A DNA stretch of 48,837 bases from Gemmatimonadota bacterium (GCA_040882465.1 JBBEBG010000008.1:1-48837), one strand, 5' to 3'; shown: positions 1-8,126, counted from the first letter of the stretch. The notes: generated by a model not told the origin, from the sequence alone. A program made the numbers and translations.

Positions 1-1
1 G

Positions 2-133
2 CAACGGATAGGCCGGACCTACCACCACGGCGCTCCGGCTCGACTCTACCGCAACAGCAAACCGAATGCGAGTAGCGGGGCGATCTTAGACAAGGGCAAA
101 CGAGTCAGTACGGAACGCGGTCCCGACCTGTAA
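2..133 (+). CDS. Possible 3' end of a gene cut by the window edge
   Basis: An open frame enters from the left edge and runs 43 codons to a TAA at 131-133. The peptide includes a stretch reading ARLYRN. 'LYRN' occurs in FG-GAP/VCBS-type repeat proteins, but one short match is weak. The frame ends 33 bp before the left end of the insertion sequence, so if real the gene was not cut by that insertion. No domain can be assigned, and 43 open codons at this GC content could be chance. Confidence 0.2.
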   Translation, partial: QRIGRTYHHGAPARLYRNSKPNASSGAILDKGKRVSTERGPDL

Positions 134-166
134 GCTTGCGGCAGTATGGGGACTACGGGGTTCGTA

Positions 167-183
167 CCTAATCTGAGCGATTC
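167..183 (+). repeat. Left terminal inverted repeat of the IS
   Basis: The 17 bases match the reverse complement of 1913-1929 at 16 positions, differing only at the sixth base (T against C). Starting with CC is usual for this IS family. Confidence 0.85.
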
Positions 184-389
184 TTTACGCGGCTGGAGCG
201 AGGAGCAAGAATCGACGCCGATCCACGCTGGCGATAGGCGCCGGTCGGGGGAACCGGACCCGTGAAGGGTGGCCGCGAGGGGGCGGAGAGTGGGACGGGT
301 GGCCGAAGTGAGGCGGCGGGGCGGACCGAGGCGACCGCTCCGTGGGCGGAGCGTGCGGAAAGGGAAGTGCAGGCCGTTCGGCGGAGCGG

Positions 390-1807
390 CTACGCCCAAG
401 CGAAGGGGGGTGGCTGGGCCGCGCGTTCCCAGAGGTCGGAGATGTGGAGCCGCCGCCATACGGCTCCGGTGACTTTGAGGACCGTCTGTCCGCCGTGACG
501 CACGAGCTTGGCGGCGAAGTCGATGGCCTCGCGACGTAGGCGGGTGGGTTGAGCGACTACGGGCACGACCTCGGCGGTGACGTCCCTCTTGAAGGTCTCG
601 AAGAGGAAGAAAGCGAGGAGGGTGGTGTAGAAGAAGGCGGCGTTGGACTGGAAGCGGCGAAAGGGGAGTTGTTCGCGGCGGAACTCCTTGAGGGCGCGGT
701 GCACGAGTTCGTCGCGTCCACGGCCGTGGTAAAGTTCGAGGATCCGCTCGGGGTGAATGAGGTCGGCGCGTCCCGCGTCCCGGAGCAGGGTGTCGATCGG
801 CTCGCGTTCGCCGAGGTTGGTGTAGATCACGGTGTCGGGGCGGGCGACTCCAGGAGCCGCTGGGCATCCTCGTAGGCGGGGCAGGTGTAGAGGGCGCGGC
901 GCCACTCCCCCCGCCTCCAGCTCTCGCGGCGGTCGTGAAACTCGAAGTACTCCCAGAGCTGATGCCCATTGTCGTGGATGAACCATTCCTCGGGCTTCAT
1001 CCCTTGGGCCGCATCCACGATGTCGGCCTGGAGGCGGCCGCCGCAAACGTAGCCGATCTCGAGTTCCTCGAAGCGCCGGAAGAGCTTCTTATCGAAGAAG
1101 CCGGCGTCGAGGCGAAGGAGGATCGCCGCGTCCCTCCGGTAGTGCCGGCGCAGGAAGGCGACGCTGTCGCGCACCAGGTTCGCCGCCGCCTCCCCGGCGT
1201 TGCCGTTCTTCTTCCCGCCCCGAAAGAGGCCGTCCACCACGAAGGGTCCCCAGGTGAGCTGGAGCGGTTGGAACCCCTTCACCTTCCGGTAGGTGGGCTG
1301 GCATCCCTCCCGGAGCTCGGCCTCGTCGTTGTCCATCACCATCGTGTCCAGCCCCAGCACGATCACCTCCGGCTTCTCCAGCCTCAGCCGCCACAACCAG
1401 AGCTGGCGCAGCACCCGCCGAAAGGTCCAGATCCGTCCCCACCCGAAGGCGCCGAAGAAGCGCTTCACAGCATGCGACGAGGCCATCGCCTCCGGCTCCG
1501 TCTCGATCCCTCGCGCGTGCCCCTCGTCCCCCTTCAACCGGTCGAAGTGGACGAGGTGGCGGCTCGTGCCGTCCAGAAGAAAGCAGAAGATCTGATGGAA
1601 GAGCCCGCCCACCGGCCGGCCCTTCCCGCTTCGCCGGAGCGCACCGAAGCGCTCCTCCAGAACCTCGAGGATCCCGATGTGCCGAAGGTGCCGGGAGAAG
1701 AGCGCCAGCCCACCACGCCCCGTCAGCGTGTCCTCGGTGACCTCGACCCTCGAAATGACCGCGGCGGGAAACCCCCGAAGGTTGCCTCCGACCTTCTCCC
1801 TCCCCAT
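390..1807 (-). pseudogene. IS1380-family DDE transposase, frameshifted
   Basis: The transposase cuts and joins the ends of the insertion sequence. The ATG at 1807 has GGAGG (plus-strand 1814-1818) six bases upstream. The first frame runs to a stop at 827 and carries the first two acidic residues in VLGLDTMVMDND and LLRLDAGFF. The protein then continues in another frame from about 850 to the stop at 390, which holds the third motif, YHGRGRDELVHRALKEF, with the catalytic Glu. Joined, the product is about 470 residues, normal for the family. The switch lies around 835-852 in a C/G-rich stretch. Programmed frameshifting is not a known habit of this family, so a decayed gene or an assembly indel is more likely. 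Confidence 0.85.
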
Positions 1808-1813
1808 CTTGAA

Positions 1814-1895
1814 CCTCCACCCGTTGGGTTGAGGACGGCGCGAGCCGTCACTGGTCGTATTTGCTGATACACCAGTAACTTAGCCCAACGGGTGG
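1814..1895 (-). promoter_or_regulatory. Foldable leader of the transposase overlapping its RBS
   Basis: Three nested inverted repeats lie between the transposase start and the right IS end. A perfect 12-bp outer pair is 1817-1828 with 1884-1895. Inside it are GACGGC/GCCGTC (1834-1839 with 1844-1849) and ACTGGT-GTAT/ATAC-ACCAGT (1850-1860 with 1867-1876, one bulged base). Together they would form a three-way junction in minus-strand RNA. The 3' arm of the outer stem contains the first two bases of the GGAGG ribosome binding site. By analogy with IS10 and IS50, such a fold would block translation of transcripts reading in from outside the element; this role is inferred. Confidence 0.6.
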
Positions 1896-1912
1896 CTTCT
1901 TTCTATAGTCCG

Positions 1913-1929
1913 GAATCGCTCAGGTTAGG
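1913..1929 (-). repeat. Right terminal inverted repeat of the IS
   Basis: Its reverse complement matches 167-183 at 16 of 17 bases. It marks the right boundary of the insertion sequence, 64 bp before the start of the DUF1326 gene. Confidence 0.85.
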
Positions 1930-1993
1930 TTCGAGCATCGATAGACCCGGATATTCCGGTCCGAGCGGCAGGCAAACCTCACGATGGAGAGAG

Positions 1994-2629
1994 ATGAAGA
2001 TGAAGCGCAGAGACTTCACCAGGATGCTTGGTGCACTGGCGGTCGTGCCGGTTGTGGGAGGAGGAACGAGAACCATCGGGATTCGGCGCCGCTGGTCTCT
2101 CACGGCTGATGTCGCAGAATGCTGCAGTTGCGCCATTCCTTGTTCGTGCAACTTCGGGAGGCCCGAGGCCGGAACCTGCCACGGCACGCGGCTGATTCAG
2201 ATCCGCGACGGAGACCTCGACGGTGTGAGCCTGGCCGGGGCCACCTTCGTGGTCAGCTTCCACATGGGCAGCTGGACGCGGATCTATCTCGATGAGGGGT
2301 TGGGAGATGTCCGGGGCGCAGCCCTCGAGCGACTGCTCCCGCTCGCTTTCGCGGGATTCGATCGCATCGCGCGGGTGAAAACGAGGGTGCCGGTCAGCGT
2401 CACGGCCGGCTCTGATACGTTTCGCTTCAGCGTGCCCGAGTCCACGGTGGAGATGAGCCTCCTTCCCGGGCTGAACGGGGCGCCGATCCGGATCGAGGGT
2501 CTCCCTTCGGTCGCTTACCAGGAATACGTGCAGTACGAGTCGGTCGTACACACACATCGGAGCGATGAGACGGAATGGTCGTATTCGGGGACGAATGGCT
2601 TCCGGTCAGTGATGCGCGCCGCCGGATGA
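1994..2629 (+). CDS. DUF1326 protein with Tat-type signal
   Basis: The product is 211 residues. The start at 1994 is chosen over an upstream ATG at 1892, which lies in the IS, because GGAG lies just before it and it gives a twin-arginine signal: RRDF at residues 5-8 followed by a hydrophobic stretch to about residue 22. The cysteine-rich motif CCSCAIPCSCNFG (Cys43, 44, 46, 50, 52) is the hallmark of DUF1326, whose function is unknown. The cysteines suggest metal or redox chemistry, and Tat export would suit a protein folded with a cofactor before transport. The IS lies directly upstream and could affect its expression. Confidence 0.75.
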   Translation: MKMKRRDFTRMLGALAVVPVVGGGTRTIGIRRRWSLTADVAECCSCAIPCSCNFGRPEAGTCHGTRLIQIRDGDLDGVSLAGATFVVSFHMGSWTRIYLDEGLGDVRGAALERLLPLAFAGFDRIARVKTRVPVSVTAGSDTFRFSVPESTVEMSLLPGLNGAPIRIEGLPSVAYQEYVQYESVVHTHRSDETEWSYSGTNGFRSVMRAAG

Positions 2630-2790
2630 GAGTTCCAGCCACCCAGATCGGAGCCCCCCGGGTCCGGGAGGGCGCGGCGCTCGAGGGGCGGACTGTCCCG
2701 AAAGTAGTTGATTCGGCGCCCGCTTCCCGCGCAACTTGTGTCCTCACATCCCCGATGGGCGGAAAATTCCATTCTCCGAGGAGGAATCTC

Positions 2791-3489
2791 ATGGGCGCGT
2801 TTCCTCGTTCGATAATGCTGGCTGCGGCATCTCTCGTCGTCCCAGGTCTTGCGACGGCCCAACTTTGCCTTGGCGTGCCTGCGGCTAACGGAGCTGTCGC
2901 CCTCGCCGCCCGCGCGGGGATCGCCTGGGACGAGACGACGTACGACGGGGGCGCGACGGTGAACCTTCCGGGCCCCCTCTCCGCTAGCGGAGCGTATTCG
3001 CACGGAATGCTTTATCCGCTCCACCGTCCGGCGAACGGGGTGTCAGGGGGTCTCGCGTACGAAGTGTCGCGCTGGGGGATGTCGGTCTGTCCGGTGGCCA
3101 ACGCCCAATACGAACGCCTTTCAATCAGCGGGTACGATGCGTCGCACACTTACAGCTGGACCACGCTTTCCCTGGGCGTGACTCTCGGGCGTACACTGGC
3201 CAGTTGGCGGGAGGCTTATCTGGTCGCCCACGGGGGGCCCCGCCTCATTTACTTCCGCAGCGTGTACCGGGACGAAGTTCCCCAGCCGTCGGCGGATGGG
3301 CCGGAGGGGAACCCTTCGCTACGGCCGCGCGAAATCGGGGAGTTCCACGAGTTTGGGGGGCACGCCGGCCTGACGTTGGGTCGAGGACGGCTATATCTCG
3401 ACGCAGTCGTGGACGGCACTTCACACGGCCGCTGGGAGCCCGCCTATACATTTTCGTTGGGAATCGTGCTCGGGAGTGAGGACTCGTGA
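2791..3489 (+). CDS. Predicted outer-membrane beta-barrel protein
   Basis: The ATG at 2791 follows GAGGAGG by about seven bases and opens a signal peptide (residues 1-24, ending ATAQ). The mature protein of about 208 residues shows alternating hydrophobic/polar strands with Gly and aromatic residues, such as YSWTTLSLGVTLG and YTFSLGIVLG, typical of small outer-membrane barrels. No named family is recognised. Its end overlaps the region before the YbjQ gene by less than 65 bp of spacing, so the two may be cotranscribed. Function is unknown. Confidence 0.6.
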   Translation: MGAFPRSIMLAAASLVVPGLATAQLCLGVPAANGAVALAARAGIAWDETTYDGGATVNLPGPLSASGAYSHGMLYPLHRPANGVSGGLAYEVSRWGMSVCPVANAQYERLSISGYDASHTYSWTTLSLGVTLGRTLASWREAYLVAHGGPRLIYFRSVYRDEVPQPSADGPEGNPSLRPREIGEFHEFGGHAGLTLGRGRLYLDAVVDGTSHGRWEPAYTFSLGIVLGSEDS

Positions 3490-3550
3490 CGGGGCGCAAG
3501 GGTCCGGAGCACGCGCGCGAATTCCAGGGGACGCCGGAAGGAGGATGGGG

Positions 3551-3886
3551 ATGAGCATTCCGGTAACGACCACCTTCACCATCGAGGGTTACCGGATCAC
3601 GGCATACCTGGGAATCGCGCGCGGAATCATCGTAAGGGCGCCGACGATTCCCCAAGGGATCGTCGGCGGTCTCAAGAACCTGGTTGGCGGGAGGATCGGT
3701 GCGTACACGGAGATGTGCGAGCAAGCACGGCGCCAAGCATTCGAGCTCCTGATTGAACACGCGCGGGAAATGGGAGCCAACGCCATCGTCGGGCTCCGCT
3801 ACGATGCCTCCGAAGTCGTAAGCAAGGGATCTGCTACCGAGGTCCTCTGCTACGGTACGGCGGTGGTGATCGAGCCGGCAGGCTGA
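3551..3886 (+). CDS. YbjQ/UPF0145 (DUF74) family protein
   Basis: The product is 111 residues, close to the usual 105-110 of this family. The start at 3551 is preceded by AAGGAGG with six bases of spacing. The core shows the family pattern: GYRITAYLGIARGIIVRA near the N-terminus, then a helix with Gln/Ala/Arg, then GANAIVGLRYDASEV. These proteins form a small alpha/beta fold, sometimes described as a heavy-metal-binding domain, with no firmly established function. It probably acts in the cytoplasm, since there is no signal peptide. Confidence 0.8.
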   Translation: MSIPVTTTFTIEGYRITAYLGIARGIIVRAPTIPQGIVGGLKNLVGGRIGAYTEMCEQARRQAFELLIEHAREMGANAIVGLRYDASEVVSKGSATEVLCYGTAVVIEPAG

Positions 3887-3996
3887 GCGCGGCCGCCACC
3901 CGCGCGTTTCTCGGTCCGCGTGGGACGGTGGGTCGCTCTCACGATTCCTCTGCTTACAAACTCCCAGCAAGACGAATGTGAACAGGAGGCAGTGGC

Positions 3997-4485
3997 ATGG
4001 CGAGAGTCGCGATTCCCCTGGAAGAGTTCACACACGAGATGGCCACGACCCGTCGCCTTCTCGAGCGCGTCCCGACCGAAAAGGGAAGGTGGAAACCTCA
4101 TCCCAAGTCGTTCGCGCTGGGCCACCTGGCCCGGCTCGTCGCCTGGATGCCGGGATGGATAAACACGACGCTTCGGGAATCCGAGCTCGACTTGGCAGGA
4201 GGGGCGAACTACAACTTCGAGTCGACCGAGGCGCTCCTGGCGCTCTTCGACAAGAATGTGGAGGAGGCCGCGGCCGCGCTCGCCGAGGTCGTAGACGGCG
4301 AACTGGACGAGTCCTGGTCCCTCAAACAGGGGGAACACGTCCTCTTCACGATGCCAAGGGGTGACGTCACGCGGCAGAACCTCAATCACCTCATCCACCA
4401 CCGCGGCCAGCTAACCGTCTATCTTCGGCTCCTCGACGTCCCGATTCCTTCGATCTATGGACCGACGGCGGACGAAAAATGGTGA
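3997..4485 (+). CDS. DinB-family four-helix metalloprotein
   Basis: The product is 162 residues with an AGGAGG site 15 bases before the ATG. Conserved histidines are in LGHLARL (His43) and NHLIHHRGQ (His131, 134, 135), the metal-binding triad of the DinB/YfiT superfamily of four-helix bundles. Many members are thiol-dependent transferases (mycothiol or bacillithiol) or hydrolases, while others are only damage-induced proteins. The substrate cannot be predicted. It lies in a run of short unrelated plus-strand genes. Confidence 0.8.
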   Translation: MARVAIPLEEFTHEMATTRRLLERVPTEKGRWKPHPKSFALGHLARLVAWMPGWINTTLRESELDLAGGANYNFESTEALLALFDKNVEEAAAALAEVVDGELDESWSLKQGEHVLFTMPRGDVTRQNLNHLIHHRGQLTVYLRLLDVPIPSIYGPTADEKW

Positions 4486-4634
4486 CCGATCTGGTCCCAG
4501 GCGCAGCGAGCAGATTCAACGTTCAGGAGACCTCCAGATGGCTCGCTACGTGCTGTGGGTGCGGACCGTACGGGCGCGGCGCCCGCGCATGGACTAGATT
4601 GAATGCCTAAGCCCGTGACAGAGGTGACAGTTTG

Positions 4635-5090
4635 ATGACTGAGAGTTGTAGGCAGTCCCGGTATTTCCTTCTCTTTCTCGCCCTGGCGCTTTTACCCGCG
4701 TCGTCTCTGGCTCAGACGCCGGCGGCTTCTTCAGCGGAACCGACGATCGGAGAAAGTGTCCCCGTTTCCGGCGGGGCCTATTGGAACATCTCGGTCCCGG
4801 AGCTCCAGGCCTTGCTCTCCGAGAAGGACTTTCAGCTCGTGAACGTGCACGTCCCCTTCCAGGGAGACCTTCCCAATACCGAGCTCTCGATTCCCTTCGA
4901 TCAAATCGGTGATCGCCTCGACCAGCTTCCAGCGGACCGAAACGCCATGGTCGTCCTGTATTGCCGCTCCGGAACAATGAGCGTTCGGGCGGCGACCACC
5001 CTCGCCGAAAAAGGCTATACACAGATTTACAATCTGGTCGGGGGCTTCCGGGCGTGGAGCGAAGCGGGTCTTCCGATGGCGAATCCGTGA
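4635..5090 (+). CDS. Exported rhodanese-like protein
   Basis: The 151-residue product starts with a signal peptide (about residues 1-27, ending SSLAQ). A TTG three bases earlier is in frame, but the ATG at 4635 is preferred, with GAGGTGA about seven bases upstream. A single rhodanese domain follows. The active-site loop is CRSGTMS with Cys110, and the C-terminal helix GGFRAWSEAGLP is typical. Single-domain periplasmic rhodaneses transfer sulfur or act as thiol carriers; the partner is unknown. The sequence before the domain is short and disordered. Confidence 0.8.
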   Translation: MTESCRQSRYFLLFLALALLPASSLAQTPAASSAEPTIGESVPVSGGAYWNISVPELQALLSEKDFQLVNVHVPFQGDLPNTELSIPFDQIGDRLDQLPADRNAMVVLYCRSGTMSVRAATTLAEKGYTQIYNLVGGFRAWSEAGLPMANP

Positions 5091-5150
5091 GCCCGTGATC
5101 GCGGCACCGAATACCATCCGGCCCCCCGCTCGCCTAAGCGTGGCCGTCCA

Positions 5151-5168
5151 ACCCTGAAGGTTCAGGGT
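5151..5168. repeat. Perfect 18-bp palindrome after the rhodanese gene
   Basis: ACCCTGAA and TTCAGGGT flank a two-base centre. It lies 61 bp after the rhodanese stop and 64 bp before the next start. There is no following T-run, so it is not a clear intrinsic terminator; it could be an operator or a weak RNA hairpin. Confidence 0.4.
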
Positions 5169-5231
5169 CGTCTGCTTCGGATTCGTGCGTGAAGGGGGAG
5201 AGCAGGTCTTTCCACACAAATAGGGGTTGTT

Positions 5232-5852
5232 ATGTCCGATGTGCGTTCCTTCCTGGCTCTGGTTGCGATTTCCTGCAGTGCGGCCTGCACATCTCAGGCT
5301 CCGCCCGCTGAGAGTGAGAGCGACGCGATGCCCGAGATGACGCCTACCGCGGATCCGGCACCCGCGGCCGGGCCCGCTCTGACCGATCGAGTACCCCTTG
5401 CGATGAGCGCGGCTCCGGAGGTGATCGGTTCGGGCGCCACGATCATGGACTTCGATTCGACCGGTGCGCTCGTCGAGCTTCGCGCGGGGACGAACGGTTG
5501 GATGTGCCTCCCTGACAGCAACCCGGGAGCACCGCGGAACACCCCGATTTGCGTGGACGGGCCCTGGCAGGTGTGGTTCGATGCGTATATGGCCGGGGAA
5601 GCTCCGTCGATCACGGCGATGGGGGTGTCCTATATGTTCCAGGGCGATGTGGTCGCCAGCAACACCGACCCTCTGGCTACGGCGCCACCGGCGGGCCAGC
5701 CCTGGATCGAGGACGGTCCGCATATCATGGTGATCGTGCCCGACCCGGCGATGCTCGCCGGTTTTTCGACCAATCACCTGAGCGGCGGCCCTTACGTGAT
5801 GTGGACCGGAACGCCTTACGCGCACCTCATGGTCCCCGTCACACCGAACTGA
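5232..5852 (+). CDS. Lipoprotein of unknown function
   Basis: The 206-residue product has a short N-terminal hydrophobic stretch ending in possible lipobox cysteines (Cys15 in AISC or Cys19 in SAAC), so it is probably lipid-anchored after export. A Pro/Ala-rich linker follows to about residue 55. The remaining globular part has a pair of cysteines (about residues 95 and 109) and aromatic motifs such as GPYVMWTGTPYAHLM. I do not recognise a named family. Confidence 0.6.
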   Translation: MSDVRSFLALVAISCSAACTSQAPPAESESDAMPEMTPTADPAPAAGPALTDRVPLAMSAAPEVIGSGATIMDFDSTGALVELRAGTNGWMCLPDSNPGAPRNTPICVDGPWQVWFDAYMAGEAPSITAMGVSYMFQGDVVASNTDPLATAPPAGQPWIEDGPHIMVIVPDPAMLAGFSTNHLSGGPYVMWTGTPYAHLMVPVTPN

Positions 5853-5989
5853 GCTGGGGGCAGTGAGCCACTGTGCCGGAGGAGAGTTCAAGGTCATGCC
5901 TCTCTCACTGGTGAAGTTGAAGAGGGTGACCGACCGTGTCGCCATTCCCGCGAACTTGCGCGACTTCCCTTCGTGCGAAGGGTGAGCGT

Positions 5990-6242
5990 ATGTGGGGGCT
6001 CCAGGTCGCGGTAGGACTCGGGCCTGCTCGGGCTGGGAATCTGGGCGCGGAGAACGGGGCGCCACGACGCTGAGGCATCGCTCTGGTGGATCCCCGTCCT
6101 GTTGGGCCTCGCGTGCTTGAGCGTTTCCGTCGTACAGCGCCTGCGCCGCGAATGGGAGGGGGAGGCGCTCGCCGCCGCCTTTGTTGCGATCGGACTTCTC
6201 CTGGTCTGCATGGGTGCACGGAGCTGGAAGAGGAGAGCGTAG
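5990..6242 (+). pseudogene. Small two-segment membrane protein, frameshifted
   Basis: An ATG at 5990 opens MWGLQVAVG and then leaves a coding-like frame. From about 6015 the next frame reads 75 codons to a TAG at 6240-6242, with two clear hydrophobic segments: WWIPVLLGLACLSVSVV and AAAFVAIGLLLVCMGA, a charged RLRREWEGE loop between them, and a basic end. Together they would make a protein of about 84 residues. This is the only coding-like content in the 443 bp between 5853 and 6295. An indel near 6010-6016 is the simplest explanation; a chance open frame remains possible. Confidence 0.35.
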
Positions 6243-6295
6243 GGGCTCATCTTCGGAGTCATCGAAAATCTCCCCTTTCGGCCGGAGGACGTGCC

Positions 6296-6697
6296 GTGAC
6301 CGATCACCTTCCGACGTTCGACCGCGTCATTCCCCTCATCGTGTATCGGGATATCGAAGCGGCGCATCAATTCCTCGTCGAGGTCTTTGGCGTCCGACCC
6401 GGCCTCCTCCACCGGGATGGGGAGGAAACGGTCGTCCATGGCGAAGTCGACCTGGGCGGGACCGCGATCTGGATGCACCGCGTTACCCCGGAATTCGACC
6501 TGACGTCCCCGGAAGGCCTCCCAGGCGCGAGCGGGGGTCTCGTGGTCTTCGTGGACGACGTGGATGCGCACTACGAGCATGCTTGTGCCCGGGGCGCGTG
6601 CATCGAGGGTGCGCCGCGCGATCAGCCCTACGGTCAGCGCGAATACGGCGCACTCGATTCCGAGGGGCACCGCTGGTGGTTCGCGACACCCACCTGA
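6296..6697 (+). CDS. VOC (glyoxalase/bleomycin-resistance fold) protein
   Basis: The 133-residue product begins at a GTG at 6296 with GGAGG about eight bases upstream; the longer in-frame extension to 6086 runs through the preceding small frame and is not supported. It has the paired beta-alpha-beta modules of the vicinal oxygen chelate superfamily: IPLIVYRDIEAAHQFLVEVFG at the start, GGLVVFVDDVDAHYEHA in the middle and a final Y-G-A-L-D-SEGHRWWF strand with the usual Asp/Glu/His ligands. The substrate cannot be read from the sequence. The acetyltransferase gene follows within 20 bp. Confidence 0.75.
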   Translation: MTDHLPTFDRVIPLIVYRDIEAAHQFLVEVFGVRPGLLHRDGEETVVHGEVDLGGTAIWMHRVTPEFDLTSPEGLPGASGGLVVFVDDVDAHYEHACARGACIEGAPRDQPYGQREYGALDSEGHRWWFATPT

Positions 6698-6714
6698 CGA
6701 AGTCGGCGACGCGC

Positions 6715-7269
6715 GTGCCTTCGTGGGAGATCGTCGAGCTCGATCCCGAGGACGGCGAGGGCCGGCGAAGTGCCGCCCGCCTTCTCTTCGACGGATTTCG
6801 GGAGTTTTGGCCGGCGGCCTGGCCCACGATCGAGGAAGCCGAAGCCGAAGTCGAAGACACCCTCGCCCCCGGGAAACTCGCATTCGTGGCGCGCCGCGAT
6901 CCGGGCGGAGCGGTTCTCGGCTGGATCGGCGGCCAACCCATGTACGACGGACACGTTTGGGAGCTGCACCCCCTTGTAGTCGCGGAAGGGGAACGAGGGA
7001 AGGGGATCGGACGGGCCCTCGTCGCTCGATTGGAGGAGGAAATCCACACGCTTGGAGGGCTCACCCTCTGGGTGGGGACGGACGACGAGGCAAACCTCAC
7101 GAGCATCGGCGGCATGGACCTCTACCCTAACGTCCTGGCGAAGCTGGCGAGGATCGAAAACCGGCACGGGCACCCCTTCGCATTTTATCGAACACTCGGA
7201 TTCGAGTTCGCCGGCGTGGTCCCCGACGCGAACGGGTTCGGGAAACCCGACATCCTGATGACGAAATGA
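6715..7269 (+). CDS. GNAT acetyltransferase of the AAC(6') type
   Basis: The product is 184 residues from a GTG at 6715; another GTG at 6676 overlaps the VOC gene. It shows the acetyl-CoA loop with Q/RxxGxG pattern (GERGKGIGRALV) after VWELHPLVV, then GTDDE...TSIGGMDLY, HPFAFYRTLGFEFAGVVPDANG and a terminal GKPDILMTK. These are signature blocks of the chromosomal aminoglycoside 6'-N-acetyltransferase group (AAC(6')-Ii/Ih-like). Similar enzymes can acetylate aminoglycosides, but many environmental homologues have unknown natural substrates, so resistance should not be assumed. Confidence 0.75.
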   Translation: MPSWEIVELDPEDGEGRRSAARLLFDGFREFWPAAWPTIEEAEAEVEDTLAPGKLAFVARRDPGGAVLGWIGGQPMYDGHVWELHPLVVAEGERGKGIGRALVARLEEEIHTLGGLTLWVGTDDEANLTSIGGMDLYPNVLAKLARIENRHGHPFAFYRTLGFEFAGVVPDANGFGKPDILMTK

Positions 7270-7319
7270 CGAAACGAGTGCGGCGGCGTCCCGGACGGGC
7301 GTCCCAGCTGGAGTTCTGC

Positions 7320-8026
7320 ATGACCGCAAAAGAAATCGTCGAGAGACTCCGCCCCTCGGCTCCGAGAGTTACGCAAGGATCCTCAAGAGCCACGGGGCCA
7401 AAGGACCGGTCTTCGGAGTGAAGATCGAGGAGCTGAAAAAGGTGCAGAAGGTCGTGAAGACGGACTACCAACTCGCCCTCGACCTGTTCGACACGGGAAT
7501 CTACGACGCGATGTACCTCGCCGGCCTGATTGCCGACGACGCGCGGATGACCAGGAAGGATCCAAATGGCTGGGTGAAGAAGGCGTATTGCTCTACTCTC
7601 GGCGAATACACCGTCGCCTGGGTCGCCGCGGGGAGCCGCTTCGGTTACGAGCTTGCGCTCGGGTGGATCGAGTCGAAGGACGAGCGCGTCGCAGCCACCG
7701 GGTGGTCCACGCTCGGGGGGCTCCTCGCCATCACCCCCGACGAGGATCTCGAACTGGAGGAGCTCTCCGCCCTTTTCGACCGGATTCGGACGACGATTCA
7801 CGATGCGCCGAACCGCGTCCGGTACACGATGAACGCATTCGCGATTGCGCTGGGGATCTACGTCGAGCCGCTCTCCGGCAGGGTGAAGAAAGCCATGAAG
7901 GAAATCGGGCCCGTGACCGCGGACATGGGTGGAACCGCGTGCAAGACTCCTCTCGCCCCGGACTACATCGCGAAGGCGGAGAAGCGGGGTGTGATTGGTA
8001 GGAAACGGAAGACCGTGAAGTGTTGA
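7320..8026 (+). CDS. AlkD-like DNA alkylation repair protein, 5' frameshift
   Basis: The intact frame from 7418 encodes 202 residues: KIEELKKVQK, DTGIYDAMYLAGLIADDARM, KAYCSTLGEYTVAWVAA and the end GRKRKTVKC, matching the HEAT-like AlkD DNA glycosylase family that removes alkylated bases. The true N-terminus lies upstream. The ATG at 7320 gives MTAKEIVERLRP, and after a one-base shift near 7352-7356 (a CCCC run) the frame continues LGSESYARILKSHGAKGPVFGV into the intact part. The family's usual length, about 235, matches the joined product. Either the gene is a recent pseudogene or the sequence has a homopolymer error. Confidence 0.8.
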
Positions 8027-8126
8027 GGCGCGTTCAGGCCACCTCCGATTCGTACCCGATGCGCGGGGCGTTGGCACTCCGCTCGGCCCTGAGCGAGGGG
8101 GCCTCCAGGACGGAAGTACAACGGGA

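Larger units (their letters stand above)
167..1929 (-). mobile_element. IS1380-type insertion sequence, 1763 bp
   Basis: Terminal inverted repeats are visible: 167-183 reads CCTAATCTGAGCGATTC, and the reverse complement of 1913-1929 reads CCTAACCTGAGCGATTC (16 of 17 identical). They enclose one DDE transposase on the minus strand (390-1807) with no passenger gene. Length and gene layout fit the IS1380 family. TTCG lies at 161-164 and again at 1930-1933, a candidate 4-bp target duplication, but on the left it is offset two bases from the repeat, so the duplication is uncertain. The element sits between a possible gene end (133) and the DUF1326 gene (1994). It is probably non-autonomous as written because the transposase frame is broken. 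Confidence 0.85.

Noticed and set aside
291-311. Partial match of the left IS region to the leader stem sequence
   Set aside because: Only 8-9 GC-rich bases agree and the orientation is wrong for an IS end. The true terminal repeats are at 167-183 and 1913-1929.
935-1867. Plus-strand open frame of 310 codons across the transposase
   Set aside because: It is antisense to the transposase, rich in Pro, Leu and Glu from reversed codons, and has no recognisable domain or ribosome site.
4539-4598. 19-codon plus-strand frame with a fair ribosome site
   Set aside because: It is Arg-rich, very short and lacks any conserved feature.
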